DNA from: Paenibacillus sp. D2_2
GTDB taxonomy: Bacteria; Bacillota; Bacilli; Paenibacillales; Paenibacillaceae
DNA length: 64,000 nucleotides
Assembly: GCF_031199965.1 (NCBI RefSeq)
Contig: NZ_CP133605.1
Coordinates: forward strand, 5,189,001 to 5,253,000
Direction: 5' to 3'
In this document: piece after piece, positions 53,013 through 63,707 of the stretch
Layout: each line of letters begins with the position of its first letter
Position numbering within the stretch: position 1 is the stretch's first letter
Translations under genes and position numbers: made by a program
Notes under the pieces: generated by a model
Told to the model about the DNA's origin: nothing
Databases searched by the model: none
What the model saw: the letters and a program-made list of their open reading frames with translations, nothing else

Positions 53013-53572
53013 TCAAAAAATAAACATTAATCCAAAAGCGAAAAGGATCGACCCACCTATCGCTTCCCCATAATCCCCCAGACTACGACTAACCCCTCGT
53101 CCAAGCACCAGCCCGAACAGGGACATGAGCCCACCGAACAAACCAAACGTAAGCACGGTTAATAACAGATTACTATGGAACATCCCCAAGGAGACGCCAA
53201 CAGAGAAGGAATCCACACTAACGCTAAGCGAGAACAGAAATATGCCGGGCCAGGAACGGTAATTGATGAGCTGATTCGCACCACTCTTTAGCGAGCTATA
53301 TAACATATGTCCGCCCAACAGCAGCAACAAGCCACCAGACACAAATTTGGTCAAATAACCTAACAATTCACCTACATAATGGCCTGTTAATATCCCAAGC
53401 ACTGGCATCAAAATATGAAAGAGGGATACTGTCATGACGATCCGCATTACATCCCTGCGCCGTACGCCATTCACTCCGACACCGATTCCGAGGGAAAAGG
53501 CATCCATCCCCAAGGCAATTGCCATGAACAGGATCGTCAACAATTCCCGAGTCGCTCCAAGGCCTCATTCAA
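53013..53572 (-). CDS. mntP: Manganese efflux pump MntP, one frameshift
   Basis: About 186 residues. TTG 53572 (LNEALERLG...) follows GGTGGTGA; one G is missing near 53548 before ELLTILFMAIALGMDAFSLG. Six membrane helices. The two repeated Asp motifs, GMDAFSLGIG and SVDSFSVGVS, are those of the MntP family, which exports Mn2+. In B. subtilis (ywlD) it also sits between ywlC and ywlE. Confidence 0.9.
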
Positions 53573-53667
53573 GCAGGTCACCACCCATCGCTGTTGTCCA
53601 AAATCACTTGTACAACCATATGCGACAAGCCTTGAATTCATGACATTAGGTGAAGTGCCCCGTGTAA

Positions 53668-55694
53668 TTATTCCTCTCCTACGGTCAAAATCCCTGCTTC
53701 AGAGTAATTGATATACTGCCGTAGTTTACTGGCGGAAGTCCAACTAATTTCCCCATTTTCGAACATCGATTGGACCTCATTCCGCTGTGCTTGAATTCCC
53801 CGGATTCGAAGCTCATTTTTGTATTGATTCAACAGATCCTCATCTTCAATATCTACGGTAACGCCTCGCATACGCTGCTGTACTTCATCGTATTGGGCTA
53901 GAAGAGTCATAGCGGCCTGGCGGTTGTCATCATTCATCGATTCTTGAATTGCCTGGATCGCCGCCTTGGACGTACGTGCCCGAAGTGCGCGAACCTGATC
54001 CAGACTCCCGGCTGGAATACGCTTCTTATTGCTCTTCAGGAACAGCTTCGAGAAAAAGCGACGGAGCCGATATACCGAGATCAGCATGGCGACCTTGAAC
54101 TTGTTGGACATGAGCATCTCCATCTGTTTCATACCCTCTTCAATCTTTGTGGCCAACTCGCCTGCGATCTCTCCGCCATCAAGCATGCTTTGGATTTCCC
54201 GACGCTCTGCTTGCAGGGCAATCATCCGCAATTTCATGGATTGCTTATCCCGCTTGCTATTCATCCAATCCATAATATCTTCATTATTATGCATAGTAAG
54301 CAACTGACGACGGTAATCCGAAATGATATAGCTTGCCGCTGTCCTATTCTCATCGGTCGTCGCTTCCTTAACCGCTTGGATCGCCGCTTTAATCATGCGA
54401 GTTTGCGCTTCTCTTTCCCGGCTCTCCTCATCTTCCAACGCGCCATCATCAGACTTAGATAATAAAGGTAGAATAACACTGGCAAGGATCAGTGAACAGA
54501 GGATGACCCCGGCCGCAAGGAAAATAATTAAATCCCGTTCTGGGAAAGGACTTCCGTCTTGTAAGAAGTAAGGAATAGAGAATGCCGCGGCTAAAGTCAC
54601 CGCTCCTCTAACCCCTGACAAGGAGAGAAGCACCGATGAATTTAGCTTCGGTCTCTCTAGTGTGTCTCCGCTGCCAAGCAGCCAGGATCCTTCCCAGAAT
54701 AGATACACCCAGATGAACCGGAGAAGAATTAAGCCTACCGATATGATTCCAATAAAGCCAAACACCTGAAGATTGCTATAATGCGGACTATGCAGTATCG
54801 TCTCTGTAGCTCCAGGGATTTGCAGTCCAAGCACCACGAATACAAGTCCGTTAAGGATATACAGAATAACTGACCAAGTATTTTGCGATACCACCTCAAG
54901 CTCTGCCTGCATCGATTCCGTGCGGTCCTTCTCTATCGCGTGCACGATCCCTCCAGCAACAACAGCCAAAATTCCGGAGAGCCCAAACCCTTCCGTAATC
55001 AAATAAATCGCGAACGGAGTTAGAATCTGAATGAGCATATGAATCGTCACATCTTCCATACCAAGACGCCGAATGAACATCCGAAGCCATACGATCAGGA
55101 AGGCGACAATTGTTCCGCAGACCAGTCCCCAACAGAAATCAATAAGAAGCTGCCAGTGGCTTCTGTGATCGAGAATACACCTGTAACCGTGGCGGCTATC
55201 GCAAATTTGAATGCAACCAGGCCAGAGGCATCGTTCATCAGCGACTCTCCCTCCAGCAGGCGGAGAATGCCCTTGGGCAGATGAATACGGCCTGCCAGAG
55301 AAGAGACCGCTACAGCATCGGTCGGAGATAGTATGGCCGCCAAGGCGAACGCTGCAGGCAGCGGAATGCTAGGAATCAGCCAATGAATAAAATAGCCACC
55401 AGCAAATACCGTAACAAACACAAGCCCAAGCGCGAGAAGCAGAATCGGAGCCCTCAGCTCCCATAGCTCTTCTCTCGGCGTCCGCTTACCATCGTTATAT
55501 AATAGCGGAGCGATGAATAGAACTAGGAACAGCTCCGTATCCAGCTCCAAATGCAATCCTAAAGGTAGCAGCGCCGCGGCTGTCCCCAGAATAATCTGCA
55601 ACAATGGAACAGGAACGGATGGTATAAAACGATTAATCACATTCGATATTCCGATCAAGCACAACATCATAAGTACAAGTTCTAATGTTTCCAT
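53668..55694 (-). CDS. CPA1-family Na+/H+ antiporter with long C-terminal cytoplasmic part, one frameshift
   Basis: About 675 residues; ATG 55694 follows GGAGG at seven bases. Twelve or so membrane helices with [26 protein letters not shown] (the ion-binding Asp pair region), and [13 protein letters not shown], which are NhaP/CPA1 motifs. One missing G near 55127 breaks the frame after SVGG. The last 250 residues are cytoplasmic and hold two related segments: [19 protein letters not shown] ... [16 protein letters not shown] and [19 protein letters not shown] ... [16 protein letters not shown]. It is inserted between mntP and ywlC. Confidence 0.88.
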
Positions 55695-55831
55695 AGGTTG
55701 TCCTCCCATAAGAAAGTCTCTAACGAGGCCACTCTGAGATGAGCGACCACTTATAAATTCCATATCTACATGAGAAGGGCTTGCCCTTCAACGCTAGTCT
55801 TTCATATAAATCGGCTAACATCTACCCGGTA

Positions 55832-56698
55832 TTAAGAAGAATCTCCTCCTGCGAATAAATCAAGCTGCTGCGGTGGTAATTCTGCCGTCTCCTGTCCAAG
55901 AATAGTCATCATCTCTATGGCATTTATCGCTGCATCCCCACCAGAATTGTTATTGAAGATCATACAGATCTCCTTAGTACCCAAGGCCTGGATCTCAGTT
56001 AGCTTGCCCTGCCACTCCAGCAATTCATCACGGCTATAGCGATATAAATTGCGTACCTCCCGCCAATTCTCTGCCCCGCTCTGAGCCCAACCTTCGGCGT
56101 TGCGTCCGTGTAGTCTAATGAATGTCAGATCTGGATCGGTTGGGACTAGTACCGCCGGTACTGAACCTTGTCCCACTTGAGGCTCATCACATATGGTGTG
56201 GATCCAGCCCTGCTCACGCAGGAAAGCGATCGTTCCTTCCTGATGCTCCGGAGCATACCAGCTCTGATGGCGGAATTCGATAGCGAGGGGCAAACTCCCC
56301 ATCCATTTGCGTATCGCCCGCAGTTGACGTACATGCTCCTGACAACAGTCAAACCATGGCGGAAATTGAAACAGTATCGCCTTCAAGCGTCCCGCTTCGG
56401 CGACTGGACGAATCGAATCCAGATAGGCCTGGAACATTTCTCCGGGGCCGCTATAGTTCATTTTGCCACGGGAATGCCCGGTCATGCCCTGAAATGCCTT
56501 GAGAAAAAATGAAAAATGAGCGGGCGTCTCGGCCAGCCAGCGACGATACGTATCTGGGTTAAGTACTGCATAGAAAGAACTATCCACTTCCACAATAGAA
56601 AAATGCCTTGCATACATGCTCAGTCTCCGGCTCGCCAGTGTGCCGAATGAGTACAAATCATCCTGATCTCCCCAGCCTACCAATCCAATCGTAATCAT
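55832..56698 (-). CDS. DUF72 family protein
   Basis: 288 residues, complete; ATG 56698 follows AAAGGAGG. A TIM-barrel-like protein with FSIVEVDSSFYAVLNPDTYRRW split over the family signature, ILFQFPPWFDC, AIEFRHQSWY, and FIRLHGRNAEGW near residue 195. B. subtilis YunF is a relative. Its function is unknown; the fold resembles xylose-isomerase-like barrels. Confidence 0.88.
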   Translation of the reverse strand: MITIGLVGWGDQDDLYSFGTLASRRLSMYARHFSIVEVDSSFYAVLNPDTYRRWLAETPAHFSFFLKAFQGMTGHSRGKMNYSGPGEMFQAYLDSIRPVAEAGRLKAILFQFPPWFDCCQEHVRQLRAIRKWMGSLPLAIEFRHQSWYAPEHQEGTIAFLREQGWIHTICDEPQVGQGSVPAVLVPTDPDLTFIRLHGRNAEGWAQSGAENWREVRNLYRYSRDELLEWQGKLTEIQALGTKEICMIFNNNSGGDAAINAIEMMTILGQETAELPPQQLDLFAGGDSS

Positions 56699-56781
56699 TG
56701 CCGTCTGGCCTCCTTTTCTTGATTTATTAGAATCCCTCTATTCCCTGCCCTTCTTTAGTTCAACATCTTTATAAACAAAAT

Positions 56782-58062
56782 TTAAACATGAATTACGTGA
56801 TGTCCGGCGGCCTTCGAGAGCCGGTTCATCACTGCGGAGCCGAGTCCTTCTTCTGAACATGACTCGGCCATGATGTAAGTGACGCCGCGAGCATCGAAGT
56901 GGCGAAGCGCTGCGTATAGACGGTGCGCAGCCGTCTCCAGCGCAGCCAGGCTGCCGAGCGAGAGGACCAGGTCAGCGCGGTAGTAGGCGATGTGCTCGTC
57001 AAAAGCGAGTACACCGGTCACTTCCCCGCGCTGGGCCGCCGCGTCGAGCTCGGCCTGGATCTTGGCCGCCACCGCCTCCGGGGCGGCCCCGCTCACGATG
57101 TGCATTGCGCCCTGCGGCGCATAATGCGCATACTTCATTCCCGGCGCGCGCGGCGCCGCCGGGATGTTCGTGCCGCCGCCCGCCTGCCGTAGGGCGGCGT
57201 CCAAGCGCACGCCCGCCGCGAAGCGGGCGAGCTGCTCTGCCGTGATCCCGCCAGGGCGGAGCACGGTCACAACCCCGTCACGGCCGACTTCCGCAACCGT
57301 CGACTCCAGGCCCACGCCCGTGGGCCCGCCGTCGACGATGCCATCGATACGGCCGTCAAGATCCTCGCCGACGTGGCTCGCCAGTGTCGGGCTCGGCCGC
57401 CCGGACAGGTTGGCGCTTGGCGCCGCAACCGGACAGCCCGCTGCGGCAATCACCCGCAGCGCAATATCGTTGGCGGGCATACGCACGCCAACGGTGGACA
57501 ACCCCGCCGTCACGCGCGGCGAGACGGCGCCTTCGGCCACGGGCAGCACCAAGGTTAGTGGCCCGGGCCAGAATGCCTCCATCAGCCGCCGTGCGGTCTC
57601 GTTCACCTCTGTAACCAATCCGTCCAATTGCCCCATATCCGCGATATGAACGATCAGCGGATTGTCAGATGGACGTCCTTTGGCGGCAAAAACCGCCTCA
57701 ACTGCCGCAGTGTTACGCGCGTCAGCCCCAAGACCATAGACTGTCTCGGTTGGAAAGGCAACTACACCACCCGCAGCAAGTAGCCTACCTGCTTCTAGGA
57801 TTTGCTCATCGGCACGTTCCAAATCACTTTCTGCCGGCACCTCTGCGCTTGGGTCGCTGGCCTGAACCATACTTTGCCGCTCGTTGTCTCGCCCATAACC
57901 TTTGCCTTCGACTTTACTCTCACCTTCGCCATCACACTTCGCCACTAGTGATCGTACATCCCACCAGCATGTGCTCTTTGCTTGAGTCGAGCCTTCTCCG
58001 TCGGCAATTACCGATGGAGATATATCCTTGTCCACTTCCTGATTCTGATCTGACTGATTCAT
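56782..58062 (-). CDS. ywlC: Threonylcarbamoyl-AMP synthase (Sua5/YwlC) with long N-terminal extension
   Basis: 426 residues from ATG 58062 (weak GGGATGATAATAAG). Makes threonylcarbamoyl-AMP for the t6A37 base of tRNA. The catalytic domain starts near residue 85: GGVVAFPTETVYGLGADA, KGRPSDNPLIVHI, FWPGPLTLVLP, VAAPSANLSGRPSPT, and the C-terminal Sua5 domain follows after APGMKYAHYAP. The first 80 residues are polar and unlike the family; translation may instead start at ATG 57870 (MVQASDPSAEV). The 56900-57600 part is markedly GC-rich. Confidence 0.9.
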   Translation of the reverse strand: MNQSDQNQEVDKDISPSVIADGEGSTQAKSTCWWDVRSLVAKCDGEGESKVEGKGYGRDNERQSMVQASDPSAEVPAESDLERADEQILEAGRLLAAGGVVAFPTETVYGLGADARNTAAVEAVFAAKGRPSDNPLIVHIADMGQLDGLVTEVNETARRLMEAFWPGPLTLVLPVAEGAVSPRVTAGLSTVGVRMPANDIALRVIAAAGCPVAAPSANLSGRPSPTLASHVGEDLDGRIDGIVDGGPTGVGLESTVAEVGRDGVVTVLRPGGITAEQLARFAAGVRLDAALRQAGGGTNIPAAPRAPGMKYAHYAPQGAMHIVSGAAPEAVAAKIQAELDAAAQRGEVTGVLAFDEHIAYYRADLVLSLGSLAALETAAHRLYAALRHFDARGVTYIMAESCSEEGLGSAVMNRLSKAAGHHVIHV

Positions 58063-58627
58063 CTTATTATCATCCCAAACTTTTAATATAGAATATGGTA
58101 CATATGAATGCCATTAATACCGCATGCACATCGAACTCATTTTTTTGCCTATCCTCTATTATAACCAATCCGATATACGATCTCACCCCGTTATACCAAT
58201 CTGCCGAACCAAGTGAACAACAGCGGCTATCATCTAGAAGATTTCACCTCTATATCAATAAGCAAATAGACCAAATAACCGCCCTGTAATTTTCGAGCAG
58301 CCTCTGAGAATTCACCCATCATATTTAGCATGAGAACGATAACGGTCGCTCTACCTCTAGAGCGTGGCAAGACCTTTTTCTCAGCTTAATCAACTGTATC
58401 TCCAGAAAATTCAACTCATAAAATAATCATTGCAAAAAACACTTATTGATTGCAGTTTCTCCCGAATCAAAAAAATAGCTGCGTGTAGGCAACTATTTTC
58501 TAATTTAGACTATGATTTTGAAGAAAATCTATCGATAAGTGTACATAAGTAGTTATATTTCAAATTAGACCATTAAGAGTCCGGTTAATTGTAAATAAGC
58601 ACTTATTCACTCTTCTGACCTACGATC

Positions 58628-59347
58628 TTAAAATAAACTTAGAATACCATGCCACAAATTCACCAGCGCGTCCCATAAGAAAAAACGCACCTCTGTCTTT
58701 TCAGGCTGTACCTGCTGCGGTTCATCAGAAGGGTCGACGGTGGCAGAAGCCGTCTTTACTTTTGCCTTCGGATTTTTTGCGGTATCCGACGAGGTGGAAG
58801 CATCCTTCTCAGTCGATTTCGCTCTATCCTTAGCAAGCGCATCTCCGCTGCCCGCATCCACAAAGCATAGCGGCGGAAAGAGCACGCACCACCAGTTCTT
58901 CCCTTTGCCCTCTCCCAGCGTTATGCGTAGCGCCTCATAATTACCAGCAGGGTAGACAGCGCCTCCGTACATTTTAGTAGGGAACGGAACAACACCGAGC
59001 TCGACCTTGTAGCTATACTCTTCACCATTATCGGCTAACGTCTGTTTGACTTGATCCCCGATCTCTGTCAAATGGGTTCGAATAACCCCTCTAGCCTCCT
59101 CCAGACTCTGTGGGTCTTCCAGTTCGCCAACCCAAGCATTCATCTGTTCAACTACCGCGTCTCGAACTTTCCGCTTGACCGCTTGATCGCCCACTCCATC
59201 GGAATTAGCCAATATTCTTAATCGGATCGACTCCTGAGGAATCAGTCCATCCGCCGCAGCCGTATCCACCTTCTGCCCTTCCCAAGACATAAATAGAATT
59301 AGTATACTAAAAAAAATGAGTGCAATAGACTTTCTAACCTTCCCCAT
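58628..59347 (-). CDS. spoIIR: Stage II sporulation protein R
   Basis: 239 residues from ATG 59347 after GGGGAG at seven bases; upstream reading is unsupported. A signal peptide or anchor (IALIFFSILILFMSW) precedes PQESIRLRILANSDGVGDQAVK split across the family signature and VVPFPTKMYGGAVYPAGNYEALRI. SpoIIR is secreted by the forespore and triggers SpoIIGA to process pro-sigma-E. The C-terminal third is a variable Lys/Thr/Ser-rich tail. Between its stop and ywlC (58063-58627) I see only AT-rich sequence without a clear feature. Confidence 0.92.
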   Translation of the reverse strand: MGKVRKSIALIFFSILILFMSWEGQKVDTAAADGLIPQESIRLRILANSDGVGDQAVKRKVRDAVVEQMNAWVGELEDPQSLEEARGVIRTHLTEIGDQVKQTLADNGEEYSYKVELGVVPFPTKMYGGAVYPAGNYEALRITLGEGKGKNWWCVLFPPLCFVDAGSGDALAKDRAKSTEKDASTSSDTAKNPKAKVKTASATVDPSDEPQQVQPEKTEVRFFLWDALVNLWHGILSLF

Positions 59348-59382
59348 GCCACTTCTCCCCTTCACGTATCCCTGATGTTTAT

Positions 59383-59412
59383 CAGTATGGACAGGTCGGG
59401 AGTAGCATAAAC
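59383..59412 (-). promoter_or_regulatory. Sigma-F-type promoter of spoIIR
   Basis: GTTTA (59408-59412) and GTCCATACTG (59383-59392), 15 bases apart on the minus strand. Nine of ten constrained bases fit the forespore sigma-F pattern. spoIIR is a sigma-F gene in B. subtilis, and the start site would lie about 30 bases before the ATG. Confidence 0.6.
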
Positions 59413-59561
59413 CTAGCAATCTACTAAATTTGATAATAAAGATAGAAAGTAATAGAACCGCTTCAAGAGAAGCAGTCCCATAAGTCTCTGTATTTTTAAA
59501 AAACCGACTGGCTGCATTAGACATACCTTCGAATCGAGGTCCTTACTACAGCTTAATCAAC

Positions 59562-59747
59562 TCTAACGAAACGTGGTATCGTTATTCGCACCAAAAAAGA
59601 CTTCAAATTATTCTAACGAACCAGGGTATCGCTATTTTAGTAAATAAGCACCTCAAAACGGGTATTTCCCGAAATAACGTTCTGTAGTTTCGTTAGATTC
59701 CAAATCCCCTTGTTTTCGCCATAATAACGTTCTGTAGTTTCGTTAGA
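59562..59747. repeat. Four-copy 25-bp repeat array in inverted pairs
   Basis: Copies begin TCTAACGAAAC at 59562-59586 and 59612-59636. The last two are in reverse, ending GTTTCGTTAGA, at 59673-59697 and 59723-59747. Spacing is 50 bases within each pair, and copies 3 and 4 are identical. A partial TCGTTAGAG is near 59812. The intervening 25 bases are also related, so the real unit is about 50 bp. The array lies between spoIIR and rodA and could fold into a long hairpin. Confidence 0.85.
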
Positions 59748-59831
59748 GTTCTGAACCTAAGGATCATTACGACACGACGGCATTAACAGGCTCTAGTCAT
59801 AACTTGAGTCTCGTTAGAGCCCCCTACCGAA

Positions 59832-61019
59832 TTATTGCGACTTTGCTGACGAGTGCCGTGTTGAAGCAGACGAGGTCTGCTCATCTTCCACTTCCTGTCC
59901 GTGTATCCGGATGCTCATCGCTATGCCGATACTTGCCATATTGATGACCAACGAGGTCCCGCCGTAGCTTATGAACGGCAGCGTAATCCCTGTCAGCGGC
60001 ATCAGGCCGATGAACATGCCAATATTCTCGAAGATCTGGTAGAGGAACAAGGCGACAATCCCGACGATTATCAATGGCCCACTTCGATCCCTGCATTCCA
60101 ATGAGATCAAAATCAGCCGGTGAATCAGTACAAAATACAGTAGAAGCAGTACCGAGCTTCCTAAAAAACCAAACTCTTCGGCGATCACTACAAAGATCGA
60201 GTCCGAATACGTTAACGGAACCCGTTCCGATTGTACGGTCGCCCCTTTCATATATCCTTCTCCCGTCATTCCGCCGGAAGCAATCGCGAGCTTGGCATTC
60301 TTCGTATGATAGATCGCCTTCTCCGTTGCCTTATCTGGCACGAGCCAAGGGTCTATCCGCTCAATCCAGTGCTCACGGCCAATTTCAGCAAAAAATTTAT
60401 GGATCTCCTCATAATAAATCTTATAAGCGCTAATACCCCCGATAACTGATCCGGCGAAGATCGCCAGGGCAATCAGAGCATGGGTATACTTCATGCCACC
60501 GATCCACAGCATTCCTGCCAGAATGACAAGATAGCTTAGCGCATTACCAAGGTCATTCTGCGCCATAACTATCATAAATGGAACGAAGGTGATGAGACAA
60601 ATCGGGATGACATCTCTCCAAAAAGCCAGCTGAGGCTTGCGCTTGCGATACAGCACATGAGCCAGAAATATAACAAGCAGCAGCTTGAAGAATTCCGCTG
60701 GCTGGAAGCTAAGTCCGCCTGGGAGCGTCATCCAGCCCGTCGCATTGTAATAGGTATTACCGATAAACATAACGACAACCAGTAACGCAATTCCAAGCAA
60801 ATAAATGTATAGGGCGTACTTAACAATCACTCGAAAGTCTATCAAAGACAATCCAAAAAAAATAACAAAACCTATAACATAATACATAGCCATCCGAATC
60901 TGGTATCCATGATACTGCGTATTCGATGTAGCGCTATACAGCACAGCAATGCTGATGCCCATCAGGAGCAATAGGATGAACACGATCGTATAATCTATTT
61001 TCTTGAATTTGTTGAGCAT
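59832..61019 (-). CDS. rodA: SEDS-family peptidoglycan glycosyltransferase (RodA type)
   Basis: 395 residues, complete; ATG 61019 with GGGGGA about eight bases upstream. Ten membrane helices. SEDS motifs are GWMTLPGGLSFQPAEFFKL, MAQNDLGNALSYLV, and MPLTGITLPFISYGGTSL. It polymerises glycan strands for side-wall growth with a class B PBP, guided by Mbl/MreB filaments. FtsW or SpoVE are alternatives, but the short termini favour RodA. The region between it and prmC (61020-61276) shows no clear promoter. Confidence 0.88.
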   Translation of the reverse strand: MLNKFKKIDYTIVFILLLLMGISIAVLYSATSNTQYHGYQIRMAMYYVIGFVIFFGLSLIDFRVIVKYALYIYLLGIALLVVVMFIGNTYYNATGWMTLPGGLSFQPAEFFKLLLVIFLAHVLYRKRKPQLAFWRDVIPICLITFVPFMIVMAQNDLGNALSYLVILAGMLWIGGMKYTHALIALAIFAGSVIGGISAYKIYYEEIHKFFAEIGREHWIERIDPWLVPDKATEKAIYHTKNAKLAIASGGMTGEGYMKGATVQSERVPLTYSDSIFVVIAEEFGFLGSSVLLLLYFVLIHRLILISLECRDRSGPLIIVGIVALFLYQIFENIGMFIGLMPLTGITLPFISYGGTSLVINMASIGIAMSIRIHGQEVEDEQTSSASTRHSSAKSQ

Positions 61020-61276
61020 GGATCCTGTCCCCCGTCCGCTGGATCAATCTTGTTGGCTGTTACCGCAGGTAACAACGATATAACACATGACAAAAAATTG
61101 TCTATTCTTCACATTGTAAAAAAAACTGCGTTCAAAGTCCATTCGCTGTGAACACCATATTCCTCCATACCTCACATCTCAATCCAAAAACGTATAAGGG
61201 ATTCGATAAGTTACATTTTCAGTCTCCATGTTTACTACATGGCGGAGGCTCCTTAATCTCGGACACTCACACTTCA

Positions 61277-62157
61277 TTAAGCTATGCCAATGACATGACG
61301 ATCGATTCCGGCCAAGTCCGGGATCACCACGATCTCGCGCCAATGCCCAGCGGCAAGAAGCATATCAGCCACATCCTCCGCCTGACCCATACCAAGCTCG
61401 AAGCCGATCAGCTTCGGTGGTTGGGGCAACAGATCGAGTTGCTGCATCATGACGCGATATGGGTACAGCCCGTCCGGCCCGCCGTCCAGTGCGCCGCGTG
61501 GCTCATAATCGCGCACCTCCGGCTGCAGCCCTTCGATCGTATCCGCCGGAATGTAGGCGGATTAGACACCACGATGTCCAGCGGCTCGCCGGTGAATGGT
61601 TCAAGCAGATTCCCTTGCTTGAACCTGACACTCAGGCCGAGCCGCCGGACATTGTCCTGCGCCACCGCCAGCGCTTCCGGCGAGATATCACTCGCCGTGA
61701 CGCTCCAGGCTGGACGCAGATGAGCTAAAGCGGCAGCGATCGCGCCGCTGCCGGTACCGATGTCGGCGGCCTGCGGAGCGCCGCCAGGCCATAGCAAATC
61801 GCCAAGCCTGGCGATTTGCTCCACCAGCAGCTCCGTCTCTGGGCGGGGGATCAGTACTGCCGGCGTGACCTTGAAGGTCAAGCCGTAAAATTCCTGTTCC
61901 CCGATAATGTACTGCGCTGGTTCACCTGCGGCCTTGCGGTTGATGGCCGCCTCCCAAGCCTCCTTGCTCACGGTCGGGAATGGGTCCCGAAGGGCGAGAA
62001 GGTACTTCGATCCTTCAAGTCCGAGTACGTGACGAAGCAGCAGCTCTGCGTTAGAATCCGGCTCGTTCACACCAACATCCGCCAAAAAAGAAGAAGCCTC
62101 TTTACGGGCTTCCAGAATTGTGAGCGCTCCAGATAGTTGATATCCGTTACGTTTCAA
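61277..62157 (-). CDS. prmC: Release factor glutamine methyltransferase, one frameshift
   Basis: About 293 residues. PrmC methylates the GGQ glutamine of release factors using SAM. ADIGTGSGAIAAALA is the SAM site and SNPPY the catalytic loop; one base is missing near 61556 inside the NPPY codons, after which IPADTIEGLQPEVRDYEPR continues. TTG 62157 has GGAG nine bases upstream and lies just after the prfA stop, so the two are cotranscribed with the target gene first. Confidence 0.93.
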
Positions 62158-62161
62158 GGCA

Positions 62162-63229
62162 TTATTCTCCTTTGTCCATGAGCTCTGCTTGCTCAGCGAT
62201 GTTCAGGGCTGACACAATATCTTCAATCTCCCCGTTCATCACTTGATCAAGCTTGTGCAGAGTTAAGCCAATACGATGGTCGGTCACCCGACTTTGCGGG
62301 AAATTATAGGTCCGGATCCGTTCGCTACGGTCTCCGGTTCCTACCTTACTCTTACGTTCCCCAGCGTACTTGGCTTCCTCTTCCTGACGCATTACGTCCA
62401 TGATTCGCGTCCGGAGTACTTGTAATGCCTTATCTTTGTTAGAGTTCTGCGATTTGCCATCCTGACAGGTCGCTACAATCCCCGTAGGAATATGAGTGAC
62501 ACGCACGGCAGATTTGGTCGTATTAACCGACTGTCCACCAGCACCGCTGGAGCAGAACGTATCTACACGAATATCCTTATCGAGAATCTCAATGTCCACT
62601 TCCTCAGCTTCCGGCAGAACGGCTACCGTCGAGGTCGAAGTATGAATACGTCCGCCAGACTCTGTCGCCGGAATCCGTTGCACACGATGTGCCCCGCTCT
62701 CATACTTCATTCTGCTATACGCGCCACGGCCATTAATCATGAAGATGATCTCTTTGAAGCCACCAAGATCGTTCTCGTTCACATCCATGACCTCTACACG
62801 CCAGCCTTGAGAATCAGCATACCGGGTATACATCCGGTACAGATCCGCTGCGAACAGTGCAGCTTCATCACCACCAGCAGCACCGCGAATTTCTACAATT
62901 ACGTTTTTATCATCATTAGGGTCCTTCGGCAGAAGCAAAATGCGGATCTCTTCTTCCAATTCTTGCTTACGTGCAGAAAGTTCCTCGATTTCCATTTTGA
63001 CCATTTCGCGCATTTCATCATCCAGCTTCTCCGCTTGCATCGCTTTAGCGGCATCAAGCTCCTCGATCACGCGCTTATATTCAGTGTAAGCCTCATAAGC
63101 CGGCTGTAAATCCGATTGTTCCTTGGAGTAATCACGAAGTTTCTTCGTATCATTGGCTACATCCGGATCACAGAGCAGCTCGCTAAGCTTCTCGTAACGA
63201 TCAGCCAGGGATTGAAGTCGGTCCAACAA
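62162..63229 (-). CDS. prfA: Peptide chain release factor 1
   Basis: 355 residues; start TTG 63229 after AGAGGTGA. RF1 reads UAA and UAG. The tripeptide PAT (187-189) in [12 protein letters not shown] selects the stop codon, and GGQ (231-233) in [16 protein letters not shown] releases the peptide and is the PrmC target. First gene of the prfA-prmC pair, as in B. subtilis. Confidence 0.97.
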   Translation of the reverse strand: MLDRLQSLADRYEKLSELLCDPDVANDTKKLRDYSKEQSDLQPAYEAYTEYKRVIEELDAAKAMQAEKLDDEMREMVKMEIEELSARKQELEEEIRILLLPKDPNDDKNVIVEIRGAAGGDEAALFAADLYRMYTRYADSQGWRVEVMDVNENDLGGFKEIIFMINGRGAYSRMKYESGAHRVQRIPATESGGRIHTSTSTVAVLPEAEEVDIEILDKDIRVDTFCSSGAGGQSVNTTKSAVRVTHIPTGIVATCQDGKSQNSNKDKALQVLRTRIMDVMRQEEEAKYAGERKSKVGTGDRSERIRTYNFPQSRVTDHRIGLTLHKLDQVMNGEIEDIVSALNIAEQAELMDKGE

Positions 63230-63276
63230 GGAAATTCACCTCTCTCAAATTACAATATCCTTAAAATTTGTCTAAT

Positions 63277-63570
63277 AGAGGTTGTTTAAAAAGTCCCACT
63301 TTGATAAGAAAACCGATCGATGTAATTCAAGGAGGAGCGACCGCGCCCCAAGGTAGGTTTTCTTGCGATATAGAATTTCATCAGCTACGCTGATAACGAA
63401 TAAATTCTATATCTAACACGAAGTAACTCAGGAAGCAAATTCGGCATCGAATCTTGAATTCATCCGGGCCTACCTGTGCTCACGTACACACTACGTACGC
63501 TCCGCTCCTCAGTCCCTAGCTTCATCCAACCTTCTCGGTGCTGAAAGTCTGACTTTTTAAACACTCACTT
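63277..63570. repeat. MITE-like modular repeat, copy D
   Basis: Same orientation as copy C. Its ends are TTTAAAAAGTC and GACTTTTTAAA: both differ from the family (TTCAAAAAGTC) by the same complementary change, so pairing is kept. It has an extra module near the left end with ATAGAATTT ... AAATTCTAT and CATCAGC-TACG-CTGAT hairpins. It lies upstream of prfA. Confidence 0.85.
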
Positions 63571-63649
63571 ATATAAACAAAATTCAGCCGTTTCAGCTGA
63601 CATTTCATTATACCATAGTGGACACACTCTTGCACATAACAAATATATA

Positions 63650-63695
63650 TAAAAATAGCCGTGAACTCAACTGTAAAGTCAAGGTTCACGGCTAT
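63650..63695 (-). terminator. Terminator of the TM2 protein gene
   Basis: A perfect 12-bp stem ATAGCCGTGAAC / GTTCACGGCTAT with a 17-base loop is followed by TTTTATATAT on the minus strand, 13 bases past the stop codon. Confidence 0.9.
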
Positions 63696-63707
63696 GCGGA
63701 CAATTCC

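Noticed and set aside
59562-59747. Regular repeats considered as a CRISPR array
   Set aside because: Half the copies are inverted, spacers are related to each other rather than unique, and no cas gene is near.
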